Positions 1 through 7,670 of a stretch of 64,000 nt of DNA are shown in pieces. Made by a program: the position numbers and the translations under genes. The first letter of the stretch is position 1, and each line of letters begins with the position of its first letter. The notes beneath the pieces were generated by a model. The model did no database searches and was not told the DNA's origin. It worked only from the letters and a program-made list of their open reading frames with translations. The stretch is from Alphaproteobacteria bacterium UBA3760 (GTDB taxonomy: Bacteria > Pseudomonadota > Alphaproteobacteria > Rs-D84): contig DFGC01000005.1 of the NCBI GenBank assembly GCA_002371155.1, positions 74,046-138,045 of the forward strand, given 5' to 3'.

Positions 1-792
1 CAATATTTAATTATGCAGGATGCGCCGAATACAAATGATGAAATCAGTGCGGAAAAAATTAAAAAATATTGTGCAACCGCACCTTTGGAACCAAAATTGA
101 AAAGTGCGACCATGTCGCGCAGTTTGCCACCAAAAATGTGTTGTGATGATGCAAGTGCGAAATGCGACGGTGATTGTAATAATGATTTTGCGTATGTAGA
201 TCCGACATATGCGTTGTGTAATGTGCATAGGTATAATTTAGTAGACAATGACATAATGAATCCGACCGATGCGGAAACCAAGGAAAAAGTTCGTCAAAAT
301 GTTGCGTTGAAAACGACGGTTATCGCACAACAAATGTATAAGCAATATGTTATGGTTGAATCTATGATTAAACGGTTAAAGATTCAATTGGAAAAGGCGG
401 TGTTGAATGCAAATCTGCAAGTCGCCGGTGGCACATCGTCCAAATCGTCAGACGATTCAGTCAAGGTGGAGTTTAGTGATTGCGGTGGAAAGTCGGCAGA
501 AAATGCGTTGAATTGTGTGCAATCAAATTATACTAAATTGAAACCGTTTGTTGACAAGGGAAATTCTAAGAGAACGGTTCGTGAACAATTGTATAGTGAT
601 TTCAGAGTGTTAAAGGCGCATTTGGATAACTGGCCAAGAAGTGTTGATGAAACAAAATGCATAGTTGAAAATGTTAAAGATAAAAAAACTATGAAAGATT
701 GTTTGGATTTGATAGAGGAAGGAATTACAAAATTGGATAAGCAAATCACAAATGAAAAATCAAGACAAAATTATAGATACCCGTGGGGATAA
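1..792 (+). CDS. Cys-rich protein of unknown function, 5' end cut by window
   Basis: The reading frame is open to the first base of the window. The first ATG (13) has no Shine-Dalgarno sequence, so this is probably the C-terminal part of a longer protein. About 260 residues are visible. They contain ten cysteines, several clustered (MCC, KC, GDC) in the first 60 residues, then a helical stretch around residues 90-140, a Gly/Ser-rich linker and another helical region. I recognise no family. The cysteine content resembles the other secreted Cys-containing proteins of this window (43367-44242, 63100-63912), so a periplasmic location is possible, but the N-terminus that would show a signal peptide is missing. 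A strong terminator follows. Confidence 0.6.
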   Translation, partial: QYLIMQDAPNTNDEISAEKIKKYCATAPLEPKLKSATMSRSLPPKMCCDDASAKCDGDCNNDFAYVDPTYALCNVHRYNLVDNDIMNPTDAETKEKVRQNVALKTTVIAQQMYKQYVMVESMIKRLKIQLEKAVLNANLQVAGGTSSKSSDDSVKVEFSDCGGKSAENALNCVQSNYTKLKPFVDKGNSKRTVREQLYSDFRVLKAHLDNWPRSVDETKCIVENVKDKKTMKDCLDLIEEGITKLDKQITNEKSRQNYRYPWG

Positions 793-813
793 TGAATATG
801 TTTCGCATGTATG

Positions 814-845
814 AAATCTGGGCTGATGTCCCAGATTTTTTTTCA
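814..845 (+). terminator. Rho-independent terminator
   Basis: A 9-bp perfect stem (AAATCTGGG, 814-822, pairing with 830-838) with a 7-base loop runs into a T tract. It closes the gene ending at 792. Confidence 0.85.
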
Positions 846-886
846 CAATTACCCCGTTGCCTGAATTGCGGTGTCGACGGTATTAC

Positions 887-934
887 CGTCATACCGCGGT
901 CGCGCGGTATCCAATTTGCGCCATTGGCGCAAAT
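887..934 (-). repeat. Double-hairpin palindromic repeat, inverted copy
   Basis: Read on the minus strand this is hairpin 1 (ATTTGCGCC / GGCGCAAAT, loop of 3), the spacer TGGAT, hairpin 2 (ACCGCG / CGCGGT, loop of 4), then ATGACG. The order hairpin - TGGAT - hairpin - ATGACG is the same as at 967-1009 and 61575-61754, but both stems have different sequences that keep pairing. It lies in a gene-free region. Confidence 0.7.
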
Positions 935-966
935 TTGTGTTATTTGGCATATGAGATATTACACAG

Positions 967-1009
967 GTTTGCGTTCGCAAACTGGATTCCGGCCTGCGCC
1001 GGAATGACG
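967..1009 (+). repeat. Double-hairpin palindromic repeat
   Basis: Hairpin 1 is GTTTGCG / CGCAAAC (967-973 with 976-982), followed by TGGAT (983-987), hairpin 2 TCCGGC / GCCGGA (988-993 with 998-1003) and ATGACG (1004-1009). Hairpin 2 matches the units of the tandem array at 61575-61754. Hairpin 1 has a different sequence. Short repeats of the type GGATTCCGGC..GCCGGAATGACG are common as dispersed intergenic repeats in bacterial genomes. Confidence 0.75.
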
Positions 1010-1025
1010 AGATGTGTATTATATT

Positions 1026-1052
1026 GTCATTCTGAACGACAGTGAAGAATCC
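1026..1052 (+). repeat. Dispersed intergenic repeat of the GTCATTCTGA..GAAGAATCC type
   Basis: The segment starts GTCATTCTGAACGA and ends GTGAAGAATCC. I recognise this as a widespread intergenic repeat type in bacteria, where it often sits beside GGATTCCGG..CCGGAATGACG palindromes, as it does here. No coding role is seen. Confidence 0.5.
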
Positions 1053-1059
1053 ATTTGAT

Positions 1060-1087
1060 TCCGATACATAGTGTCGGATGATTTTTT
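1060..1087 (+). terminator. Terminator-like hairpin in intergenic repeat patch
   Basis: TCCGATAC (1060-1067) pairs with GTGTCGGA (1071-1078) through one G-U pair, with a 3-base loop, and a run of six T follows. No plus-strand gene lies directly upstream, so it may belong to the repeat patch. Confidence 0.45.
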
Positions 1088-1231
1088 AATTTGCCAAACA
1101 TGGATAGTTCGCTTGATGTTCGCTGGGCTTGCTTGATCAGTATGGGGCATTTTGTTGGAACCATTTCCACCTGTTTTACTGGTTTTTCCCCGTTGGCGGG
1201 GAATAAAAGATGGATGATGATGTGATAATAT
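1088..1231. other. Intergenic remainder with no recognised gene
   Basis: Apart from a short CCCCG-TTGG-CGGGG hairpin (1188-1201), which has no T tract on the minus strand and so is not a good terminator for the gene ending at 1232, I see nothing interpretable here. Confidence 0.5.
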
Positions 1232-1567
1232 CTATTTCCGAAATGTTATTTTTGATATTGCGGGGTATCCAAAATATTTATTTATACGGCGCAAAATTTC
1301 GTCTTGGGAATACGATAATTGTAATGCCAATGCGGGGTTTGTTGGTTTTATCACAACACTGTATTTTTTATCGATGGTTTGTTTTATCGCAACCAATTTC
1401 GCAATATTTGCTATGTCGGACCCCATGATTTCGTCCCATCGTTGTGCCAGGTCCGTCGCAGATGCCGGCCGATGAAACATTTGGAAAAAATTGCCAAACA
1501 CCCCCGCGATTGTCGTTGGACGCGTGATGCGTTTTTCTAATTTTTTTTCCGAATTATTTTCTGACAT
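1232..1567 (-). CDS. DUF721 / DciA-like protein
   Basis: This 111-residue protein matches the DUF721 family: a helical N-terminal half containing DLAQRWDEIMG, then a short beta segment (VVIKPTNPALALQLSYS) and a helix. DUF721 includes DciA, the ancestral loader of the replicative helicase DnaB in bacteria without DnaC; many alphaproteobacterial members are simply annotated DUF721. The start codon lies inside the 3' end of mltA (14-base overlap), so the two genes are probably co-transcribed and translationally coupled. Whether this copy loads DnaB or is a paralogue with another nucleic-acid role cannot be decided from the sequence alone. Confidence 0.75.
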   Translation of the reverse strand: MSENNSEKKLEKRITRPTTIAGVFGNFFQMFHRPASATDLAQRWDEIMGSDIANIAKLVAIKQTIDKKYSVVIKPTNPALALQLSYSQDEILRRINKYFGYPAISKITFRK

Positions 1568-2657
1568 TTACATATTCCTTGGGCAATAGTATAAACATTT
1601 CACCCTGGGCATGTTGACCATGTGCGAATTTATATGCGTCGTCGCCAGAACCAAAAAATATGTCGGCGCGTATCCATCCGCGAATCGCAGAACCGGTGTC
1701 TTGGGCAATCATCAATCGTTGGAATTTGCGCCCGTCGGATAATTTCGTGTTCACATATACAGGCATACCAACGGTGTAAATCGAATCGTCAACCGCCAAA
1801 CTGCGAATACGGGACAGGGGTGTTCCCAATTTGCCAATAACATTTTTAGATTCGGCTTCGCGGAAATATACATATCGTGGATTGTTATAAATGACTTCGC
1901 GTGCGATGGATGGATTTTTTTTCAGGTATTTCCAAACGGCATCGGCACTGTATCCGCCATCGGGTTTAATGCCGCGGTTGCGTAATTGTTCGCCAATCGA
2001 TTTGAATTGCATATCGTTTGTTCCGCCAAAGTTTAATTTAACCGTTGAACCGTCGTCCAATGATAACATACCGCTGCCTTGGATTTGTATGTTTTGGACA
2101 TCGACCATATCCGCCCAATATAAAACGCGTCCGATTTTGTTTTCGACGATTTTCTTTTTATGCACATTTTTGTATTCTGCGGGATTTGATGGTGCCGCCA
2201 TCAATGGTTCGTTGCATTTCGCTGTTTTTGTGCGGCATGCTGGTATGGTTGGTGAATAGTATCCCGTAAATGTTCCGGTCGTATTGCCAGATGCGTCATA
2301 TACTTTATATGGTTGAAAGTGCGATTCGAACCATGCACGAACGGTTTTAACATCGGACCCCGCGCCCGGCAACATATTGCATTTTTCTTGAACCAATGCC
2401 GCATCAGGAATCACCCGACCGGTGTATTGCAATTTTGCCCGACATGTGTTGCGGAATGCTTGGAGTGCGTATCGCACATCGTCGTTTTCCCAATTTGGTA
2501 ATGCCGAAAATGATACCGGTTTCAGGTTCGATGATGGCACAACGGCGTTGTTGCCTTGGTGGGGTGATGGTGTTGACAGGTCGCACGATGTCAATGAAAA
2601 TGCCAGAAATAGTCCACAAATAACCCCGAAATATGTTGTTTTTGATATATTAAACAT
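1554..2657 (-). CDS. mltA: Membrane-bound lytic murein transglycosylase A (MltA)
   Basis: This is a 367-residue lipoprotein. The N-terminus has a signal peptide ending in a lipobox (LTSC, Cys25). The MltA domain follows, with FTGYYSPTIPA near residue 130 and IQIQGSG near residue 190. The C-terminal 3D domain has IAQDTGSAIRGWIRADIFFG with its conserved aspartates. MltA cleaves the MurNAc-GlcNAc bond of peptidoglycan to form 1,6-anhydromuropeptides at the outer membrane. It is divergent from secB, a neighbourhood I know from other alphaproteobacteria, and overlaps the downstream DUF721 gene. Confidence 0.95.
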   Translation of the reverse strand: MFNISKTTYFGVICGLFLAFSLTSCDLSTPSPHQGNNAVVPSSNLKPVSFSALPNWENDDVRYALQAFRNTCRAKLQYTGRVIPDAALVQEKCNMLPGAGSDVKTVRAWFESHFQPYKVYDASGNTTGTFTGYYSPTIPACRTKTAKCNEPLMAAPSNPAEYKNVHKKKIVENKIGRVLYWADMVDVQNIQIQGSGMLSLDDGSTVKLNFGGTNDMQFKSIGEQLRNRGIKPDGGYSADAVWKYLKKNPSIAREVIYNNPRYVYFREAESKNVIGKLGTPLSRIRSLAVDDSIYTVGMPVYVNTKLSDGRKFQRLMIAQDTGSAIRGWIRADIFFGSGDDAYKFAHGQHAQGEMFILLPKEYVNVRK

Positions 2658-2738
2658 TTTTTATTCCCTCGCCACTTGTAAAATCTGTTTCATTTGTTAT
2701 ATTATCATAAAACGGACTAAAAAAAAAGGAGCAATCGC

Positions 2739-3191
2739 ATGTCGCAGTTCAAAATTATTTCTCAATTCTTGAAAGATATTTCTTTCGAAAGCCCAAATGT
2801 CCCAGAATTGTTCTTTAACCAGGATAATGGCCAGGCGAAAATCGAAATAAATATTGATATTCAAATCAAGGGCGCGGAAAATAATGTGTTTATGGTCGAT
2901 TTGGTTACCAAGGTTCATTCGAAATTGGATAAAGATGCAAAATCTATATTTTTGATTGAAACAACATATTCGGGTCTGGTGCAAATGGAAGAAGAAAAAG
3001 ATGAAGAGGTCAAACGCCGCACTTTATTGATTGATGTGCCACATATGTTGTTCCCGTCGGTTCGTGCGTTGGTGACCCGTTTGACATCGGAATCTGGATT
3101 CCCGGCATTCACAATGCAGCCTGTGGATTTCGAGGCTTTGTACGAACAAAGAAAAAATGCCGCACAACAACAAAAACCGGCAAATCAATAA
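2739..3191 (+). CDS. secB: Protein-export chaperone SecB
   Basis: The 150-residue product is full length for SecB and carries the family signatures: a FEIxLxI-type strand with FMVDLVTKVHSK, the conserved YSGLVQ, and VPHMLFPSVRALV followed by PAFTMQPVDFEALY near the C-terminus. SecB is a cytoplasmic tetramer that holds preproteins unfolded and hands them to SecA. The start is supported by AAAGGAG eight bases upstream of the ATG. It stands alone with its own terminator and is divergent from mltA. Confidence 0.97.
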   Translation: MSQFKIISQFLKDISFESPNVPELFFNQDNGQAKIEINIDIQIKGAENNVFMVDLVTKVHSKLDKDAKSIFLIETTYSGLVQMEEEKDEEVKRRTLLIDVPHMLFPSVRALVTRLTSESGFPAFTMQPVDFEALYEQRKNAAQQQKPANQ

Positions 3192-3212
3192 TTATTATTT
3201 GGTTGAAAAATG

Positions 3213-3239
3213 AAAACCGTCCGTTTCGGGCGGTTTTTT
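3213..3239 (+). terminator. Rho-independent terminator of secB
   Basis: AAAACCGTCCG pairs with CGGGCGGTTTT (one G-U pair) around a 3-base loop, followed by TT. Confidence 0.9.
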
Positions 3240-3265
3240 CGTTGTTTTGTTTTATTGAAAAAGTA

Positions 3266-3274
3266 TGGTATAAT
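3266..3274 (+). promoter_or_regulatory. Extended -10 promoter for the MFS gene
   Basis: TGGTATAAT is a consensus extended -10. No convincing -35 hexamer is found at the usual distance. Transcription would begin near 3281. Confidence 0.6.
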
Positions 3275-3288
3275 GTTATGTCGTTTAT

Positions 3289-4524
3289 ATGGAGAGAGTT
3301 TTGGCCAAAGATAAATATATTTCGATAAATTCAGATGTGACCGGGTATTCTTTTGCGAACCTGGGGTTATTCACCGGGTTTGCGTCGGGTGTTTATAATG
3401 CGGTTTATTCGTTGGTTATTTTGGGGATTTTTACCGGAATTTTGGGTGATGAAAAATTGGCGTCGTCGGTGGTTGGTATTTATGTCGCGCTGTATTCTGT
3501 GTTTTGTATGATTATCGGCGTTTTTTCCAAAGAATTGCTGCGTTGGTTTTCCAAAGTTCGTTTGATGTATATCGCGTTTTTGTTGGTTGTTATATGTTAT
3601 GCGATGATGAGTTTTTCTGTTAAACCGACGACATTTGTTGCGCTGGATTATGCATCGGGTGTTGGGTCAACCATTGTCGGAATTTTAATCCCGTTGTTTA
3701 TGGCAGATTTTTCCAAAGATATTGGTATGGCAAAATTAAATGCGCGATATTATTTTTGGGTCAATATTGGGTGTTTGGTTGCGCCGTTGTTCGCGTTGAA
3801 TATGGCCGAGTGGTTCGGTAATTATCGTATCCCGTTTTTGGCATCTGCGATGATTTATGCAGGGGGATTATTATTTTTCAAACGATTCGGTATCGTGCAA
3901 CAAGATAAAGAAATTAAATATGTCAGTCCCCGTCGCACAGTTAAATCTTTGTGGGTAAATACACTGGCGTTTTTCAGGCGTCCCGGTATGCCGCGTGCGT
4001 ATGCAATAAATTTTGGATATTATGCGTTGTCGGCGATGCGTGTGTTGTATGTCCCTATTGTTGTGATAGAACAGGGTTTTTCTGCAAATGTGTTGGGGTG
4101 GGTTTTGACGATTGGTATTTTGCCGTATATTATATTTGATTTGTTTATCGGGAATCTGGTTCGGCGTGTCGGGCCAAAATTGTTGATGATTATTGGAATG
4201 GCGTCTTTTGTTGGGTTTGCGATATTGGCAACATTTTTACAAGGTTATGCGTTGTTGGCAATATTTGTCCTGTGGCAGATTTCTGGGGCGTTTATGGAAC
4301 CGGTGCATGATTTGTTTTTCTTTGATAATGCCCAGAAAAGTGAACAATCACGGTTTTATGGCGTTTTCAAAACGACATCATATTTGCCTAAGGTTATCGC
4401 CCCGATTTTGGGTGCCGCATGTATTGCGATTTTTGGCGCAACATCGGCGGTATGGTTTGTTCCGATTGCCGTCGGAGTTTTGGCGTTGTGTGTGTTGGTT
4501 TTTGGAAAACAGAATATTTCTTGA
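3289..4524 (+). CDS. Major facilitator superfamily transporter
   Basis: This 411-residue inner-membrane protein has about twelve hydrophobic helices split into two halves by a basic central loop near residues 200-225 (QQDKEIKYVSPRRTVK), which is the MFS layout. Nothing indicates the substrate. The ATG at 3289 has no ribosome binding site and lies only about 8 bases from the predicted transcription start. GGAGA at 3291-3295 is well placed for a TTG start at 3301, which would remove four residues and is a real alternative. It stands upstream of recA without evident functional linkage. Confidence 0.85.
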   Translation: MERVLAKDKYISINSDVTGYSFANLGLFTGFASGVYNAVYSLVILGIFTGILGDEKLASSVVGIYVALYSVFCMIIGVFSKELLRWFSKVRLMYIAFLLVVICYAMMSFSVKPTTFVALDYASGVGSTIVGILIPLFMADFSKDIGMAKLNARYYFWVNIGCLVAPLFALNMAEWFGNYRIPFLASAMIYAGGLLFFKRFGIVQQDKEIKYVSPRRTVKSLWVNTLAFFRRPGMPRAYAINFGYYALSAMRVLYVPIVVIEQGFSANVLGWVLTIGILPYIIFDLFIGNLVRRVGPKLLMIIGMASFVGFAILATFLQGYALLAIFVLWQISGAFMEPVHDLFFFDNAQKSEQSRFYGVFKTTSYLPKVIAPILGAACIAIFGATSAVWFVPIAVGVLALCVLVFGKQNIS

Positions 4525-4587
4525 ACAGACTTGCAAATGTGATTTTTTCTGTGTATGATTTTTATACAAGATAAAAGGGGAAATTTT

Positions 4588-5664
4588 ATGGCAAAAAAAG
4601 AAAAAGATGCTGGGGTCGCGACATCAAAGAATCCTGCGTTGGAATCTGCGTTGGCACAAATCCAAAAACAATTCGGTAAAGAGGCCATTATGAAAATGGG
4701 CGATGGGTCGCAACAAAATATCGAAGCGATATCGTCTGGTTCATTGGGGTTGGATATTGCGTTGGGTGTTGGTGGTTATCCGCGTGGCAGAATTGTTGAA
4801 ATTTATGGCCCGGAAAGTTCGGGTAAAACAACACTGGCGTTGCATGCCGTGGCCGAGGCGCAAAAAAAGGGTGGCACATGCGCGTATATTGATGCGGAAA
4901 ATGCGCTGGACCCCAGTTATGCAAAAAAATTGGGCTGTAATGTTTCGGAACTGATTATTTCACAACCTGATTCCGGGGAACAGGCATTGGAAATCGCAGA
5001 TACACTGATTAAATCGGGGGCGGTTGATGTCGTTGTGGTCGATTCGGTCGCGGCATTGGTGCCCAAGGCTGAATTAGAGGGTAATATCGGCGATTCGTTC
5101 GTTGGAACAACGGCGCGTTTGATGTCGCAATCACTTAAAAAATTGGCTGGGTCGGTGTCGCGCAGTAATACATTGCTGATTTTCATAAATCAAATTCGTA
5201 TGAAAATTGGTGTTATGTTCGGCAATCCGGAGACAACATCGGGTGGTAATGCGTTGAAATTTTACGCGTCTGTGCGTTTGGATATTCGCAGAACGGGCGC
5301 AATCAAAGATAAAGAAAATGTTATCGGAAACGAAACGCGCGTTAAAATTGTGAAAAATAAAGTCGCGCCACCTTTTCGGACGGTCGATTTCAAAATTATG
5401 TATGGCGAGGGTATTTCCCGTATATCTGAAATTCTGGATATGGGTGTAAAATACAATATTATCGAAAAGGCTGGGTCGTTTTATTCGTATAATAATGAAC
5501 GATTGGGGCAAGGCGAGGCCAATGCGCGTCAATGGCTGCGCGACCACCCAGATGTGCAACAAGAATTGCTGGATAAAATTATGTCGCGTGCGTCGGGTAT
5601 TGCCGAAGAAATGACCACAGGCCCCAGCGACGAAGATGATGTTGTTGCGGGGGATGATGAATAA
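4588..5664 (+). CDS. recA: Recombinase RecA
   Basis: The 358-residue RecA forms ATP-dependent filaments on single-stranded DNA for homologous recombination and for induction of the SOS response. The Walker A motif GPESSGKT is near residues 74-81, the Walker B strand [15 protein letters not shown] and the L1/L2 loop regions are intact, and the C-terminus is acidic ([12 protein letters not shown]) as usual. The start MAKKEK is preferred over an ATG 33 bases upstream because AAAAGGGGAA precedes it. I see no clear alphaproteobacterial LexA box (GTTC/GAAC-N7-GTTC) in the 60 bases upstream. Confidence 0.98.
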   Translation: MAKKEKDAGVATSKNPALESALAQIQKQFGKEAIMKMGDGSQQNIEAISSGSLGLDIALGVGGYPRGRIVEIYGPESSGKTTLALHAVAEAQKKGGTCAYIDAENALDPSYAKKLGCNVSELIISQPDSGEQALEIADTLIKSGAVDVVVVDSVAALVPKAELEGNIGDSFVGTTARLMSQSLKKLAGSVSRSNTLLIFINQIRMKIGVMFGNPETTSGGNALKFYASVRLDIRRTGAIKDKENVIGNETRVKIVKNKVAPPFRTVDFKIMYGEGISRISEILDMGVKYNIIEKAGSFYSYNNERLGQGEANARQWLRDHPDVQQELLDKIMSRASGIAEEMTTGPSDEDDVVAGDDE

Positions 5665-5673
5665 AAATTATAT

Positions 5674-5704
5674 CGGGCGGCGCGAAAGTGTCGCCTGATT
5701 TTAA
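5674..5704 (+). terminator. Terminator after recA
   Basis: CGGGCGGCGC pairs with GTGTCGCCTG (with G-U pairs) around a GAAA tetraloop. It is followed by a short T run. Confidence 0.7.
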
Positions 5705-5722
5705 CCGTAAAAGGGGGCGGAA

Positions 5723-6631
5723 ATGAATTTTGCAAGGTTTATCGCAACATCTAAATTGATTTTGTTTGGGCATATTTTGAATTGGCATTTTTTTGACCGT
5801 GTTGCGCGTCGTCGTGTGCGGACGGATGCAACGGCGAAAATTGTATCGCAATATTTCAAACGGTATTTGCCGGCGGTCGCGTCTGTGCCGGAAACAGATG
5901 TTATTCATGATGATAAAAATGATAAAATTTGGACATTGTGGTTGCAGGGCGAAGATAAAGCCCCCGCATTGGTTCGGGCATGTTTCCGCAGTGTGCGTCG
6001 CCATTGCAAACAAGAATTGGTTGTGTTGGATGCAAATACGGTTTTTGATTATATATCGTTGCCAGATGAAATAGTCCAAAAATATAAAGATGGTAAAATT
6101 GGGCATGCGCATTTTGCAGATATTTGTCGTGTGGAATTGCTGTATCGGTATGGTGGATATTGGCTGGATTCGACCGGGTTTGTGACCGCACCAATTCCCG
6201 ATTGGATAGAGGCCCAAGATTATTTTATGTATTTAACCGGCGATAATTATAATATCGGGGGCAGTCCGTATAGTTTCTGTCAAAACTGTTTTATACGCGC
6301 GCGTCGTGGTGCGTTTTTGTTGGCGGCGTGGCGAGCCATGATTTTGGATTATTGGAAAAAAGAAAATCATACTTTTGATTATTTTATGCACCAATTATTA
6401 TTCAAAACTTTGGTGGAAAATGACGCGCGTGCAAAAAAATATTTTGCAAAAATGCCTCATGTCGCCCAAGACCCAACACATGCGTTGTGGTGGACATATC
6501 AAAATCAACCGTTTAATCAAAAAATTTTTGATGATGTGACCAGTGGCGCGTTTTTCCAAAAAACAACATATCGTGGGTCGGATAATCCGGTGCCGGGGTC
6601 TTTTGCGGATGTGATGATAAATAAAATGTAG
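5723..6631 (+). CDS. Capsular-polysaccharide-synthesis-type glycosyltransferase
   Basis: This 302-residue protein fits the capsular polysaccharide synthesis / GT32-like glycosyltransferase group. IWTLWLQGEDKAP, near residue 70, resembles the iPkiiWqyW start of the domain. HADICRVELLYRYGGYWLDST near residues 130-152 is the nucleotide-sugar/metal-binding segment, with D-S-T at the DXD position as seen in this family. A Shine-Dalgarno sequence (GGGGGCGG) precedes the ATG. It is the first of six glycosyltransferase genes and is followed after 9 bases by a GT2 gene, suggesting one transcript. The sugar and acceptor cannot be inferred. Confidence 0.85.
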   Translation: MNFARFIATSKLILFGHILNWHFFDRVARRRVRTDATAKIVSQYFKRYLPAVASVPETDVIHDDKNDKIWTLWLQGEDKAPALVRACFRSVRRHCKQELVVLDANTVFDYISLPDEIVQKYKDGKIGHAHFADICRVELLYRYGGYWLDSTGFVTAPIPDWIEAQDYFMYLTGDNYNIGGSPYSFCQNCFIRARRGAFLLAAWRAMILDYWKKENHTFDYFMHQLLFKTLVENDARAKKYFAKMPHVAQDPTHALWWTYQNQPFNQKIFDDVTSGAFFQKTTYRGSDNPVPGSFADVMINKM

Positions 6632-6640
6632 GAGATTTTT

Positions 6641-7666
6641 ATGCCAAATAAAAAACCAAAGATTTCTATTATTATTCCAATTTATGGTGTTGAAAAATAT
6701 TTGCGTCGGTGTTTGGATTCTGTAATCGCGCAAACATTTACTGATTGGCAGGCGGTTTTGGTTGATGATGGCAGTCCAGATAAATCTGGGGAAATTGCGG
6801 ATGATTATGCGGCGCGCGATTCGCGTTTTGTTGTTGTGCATAAAGAAAATGGTGGATTATCTGATGCGCGAAATGCGGGTATGCCATTTGCCACGGGTGA
6901 ATATATTATGTATCTGGACAGTGATGATTTTATTCATCCGCAAACAATGGAAATTGCGTATTCGTTGGCGTGTCAGAATGATTCGGATATTGTGTCGTTC
7001 ACGTACGATCGGTTTTATCGTCCACAATTGATGGTGTATCACAAATTGGGCTTTGATACAGATAATGTTGTGCCACGGGGAATTAAAAAAAGATATGATA
7101 TAAAAAAAATAAAATCTAAAACAATCAGTGATGTTTATGAATATGCCACCGACAGTGCGCATAACGCATTTCGCAAAAATCGTAAATGGTTGATTAAACA
7201 TTGCCAGGTTTGGAAAAATATGTATCGGCGGTCGCTGATTGCGGATATTCCATTTATCAAGGGAATTTTGTTCGAAGATTTTCCGTGGTGGTCGCGTGTT
7301 ATGTTGCGAAATCCGCGTGTCACAATCGCGCCGTTGCCATTGTATTATTATATACCGAATTTTGGTGGAATTGTTTTGTCTGCGAAACAGTTGCGTATTA
7401 TGCAAAGTTTAATTGCGGGTATCAAAGATTCGTTTGTTTTATATAATGACCAGGCGTCTGCGCATCAAATGAAATTATGGTCGGAAAATTTTTTATGGTT
7501 TTTTATGAATTGGGCGTTTCGTAAAATTAAATATCTGAAAACAGATGAAGAATTGAAAATTGCAAAACAAGAATTTACGGATTTGTATGAATTGGGTGTG
7601 TTTCGGTCTGTGCCGAAAAATCGGCGTAAATTGGCAATGAAAATATTGGATTTTATCGGGAAATAG
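6641..7666 (+). CDS. Family 2 glycosyltransferase
   Basis: This is a 341-residue GT-A enzyme. The N-terminal ISIIIPIYGVEKYLRRCLDS, VDDGSPDKS and ENGGLSDARNAG segments and the LDSDDF (DXD) motif near residue 90 are textbook GT2. The C-terminal half is specific and probably binds the acceptor. It would add a sugar from a nucleotide-sugar donor to a growing glycan on the cytoplasmic face. TAGGAG lies upstream of the ATG. The next gene begins 4 bases after its stop. Confidence 0.93.
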   Translation: MPNKKPKISIIIPIYGVEKYLRRCLDSVIAQTFTDWQAVLVDDGSPDKSGEIADDYAARDSRFVVVHKENGGLSDARNAGMPFATGEYIMYLDSDDFIHPQTMEIAYSLACQNDSDIVSFTYDRFYRPQLMVYHKLGFDTDNVVPRGIKKRYDIKKIKSKTISDVYEYATDSAHNAFRKNRKWLIKHCQVWKNMYRRSLIADIPFIKGILFEDFPWWSRVMLRNPRVTIAPLPLYYYIPNFGGIVLSAKQLRIMQSLIAGIKDSFVLYNDQASAHQMKLWSENFLWFFMNWAFRKIKYLKTDEELKIAKQEFTDLYELGVFRSVPKNRRKLAMKILDFIGK

Positions 7667-7670
7667 TGGT

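Noticed and set aside
783..1045. Two small plus-strand frames (74 and 62 residues)
   Set aside because: They translate the terminator and palindromic repeats; no ribosome site and no start signal.
1188..1201. Terminator for the DUF721 gene
   Set aside because: The CCCCG/CGGGG hairpin is followed on the minus strand by A residues instead of T residues and lies more than 30 bases beyond the stop.
4524..4588. LexA box upstream of recA
   Set aside because: GAAC at the MFS stop has no partner GTTC at the right spacing, so I do not call an SOS operator.
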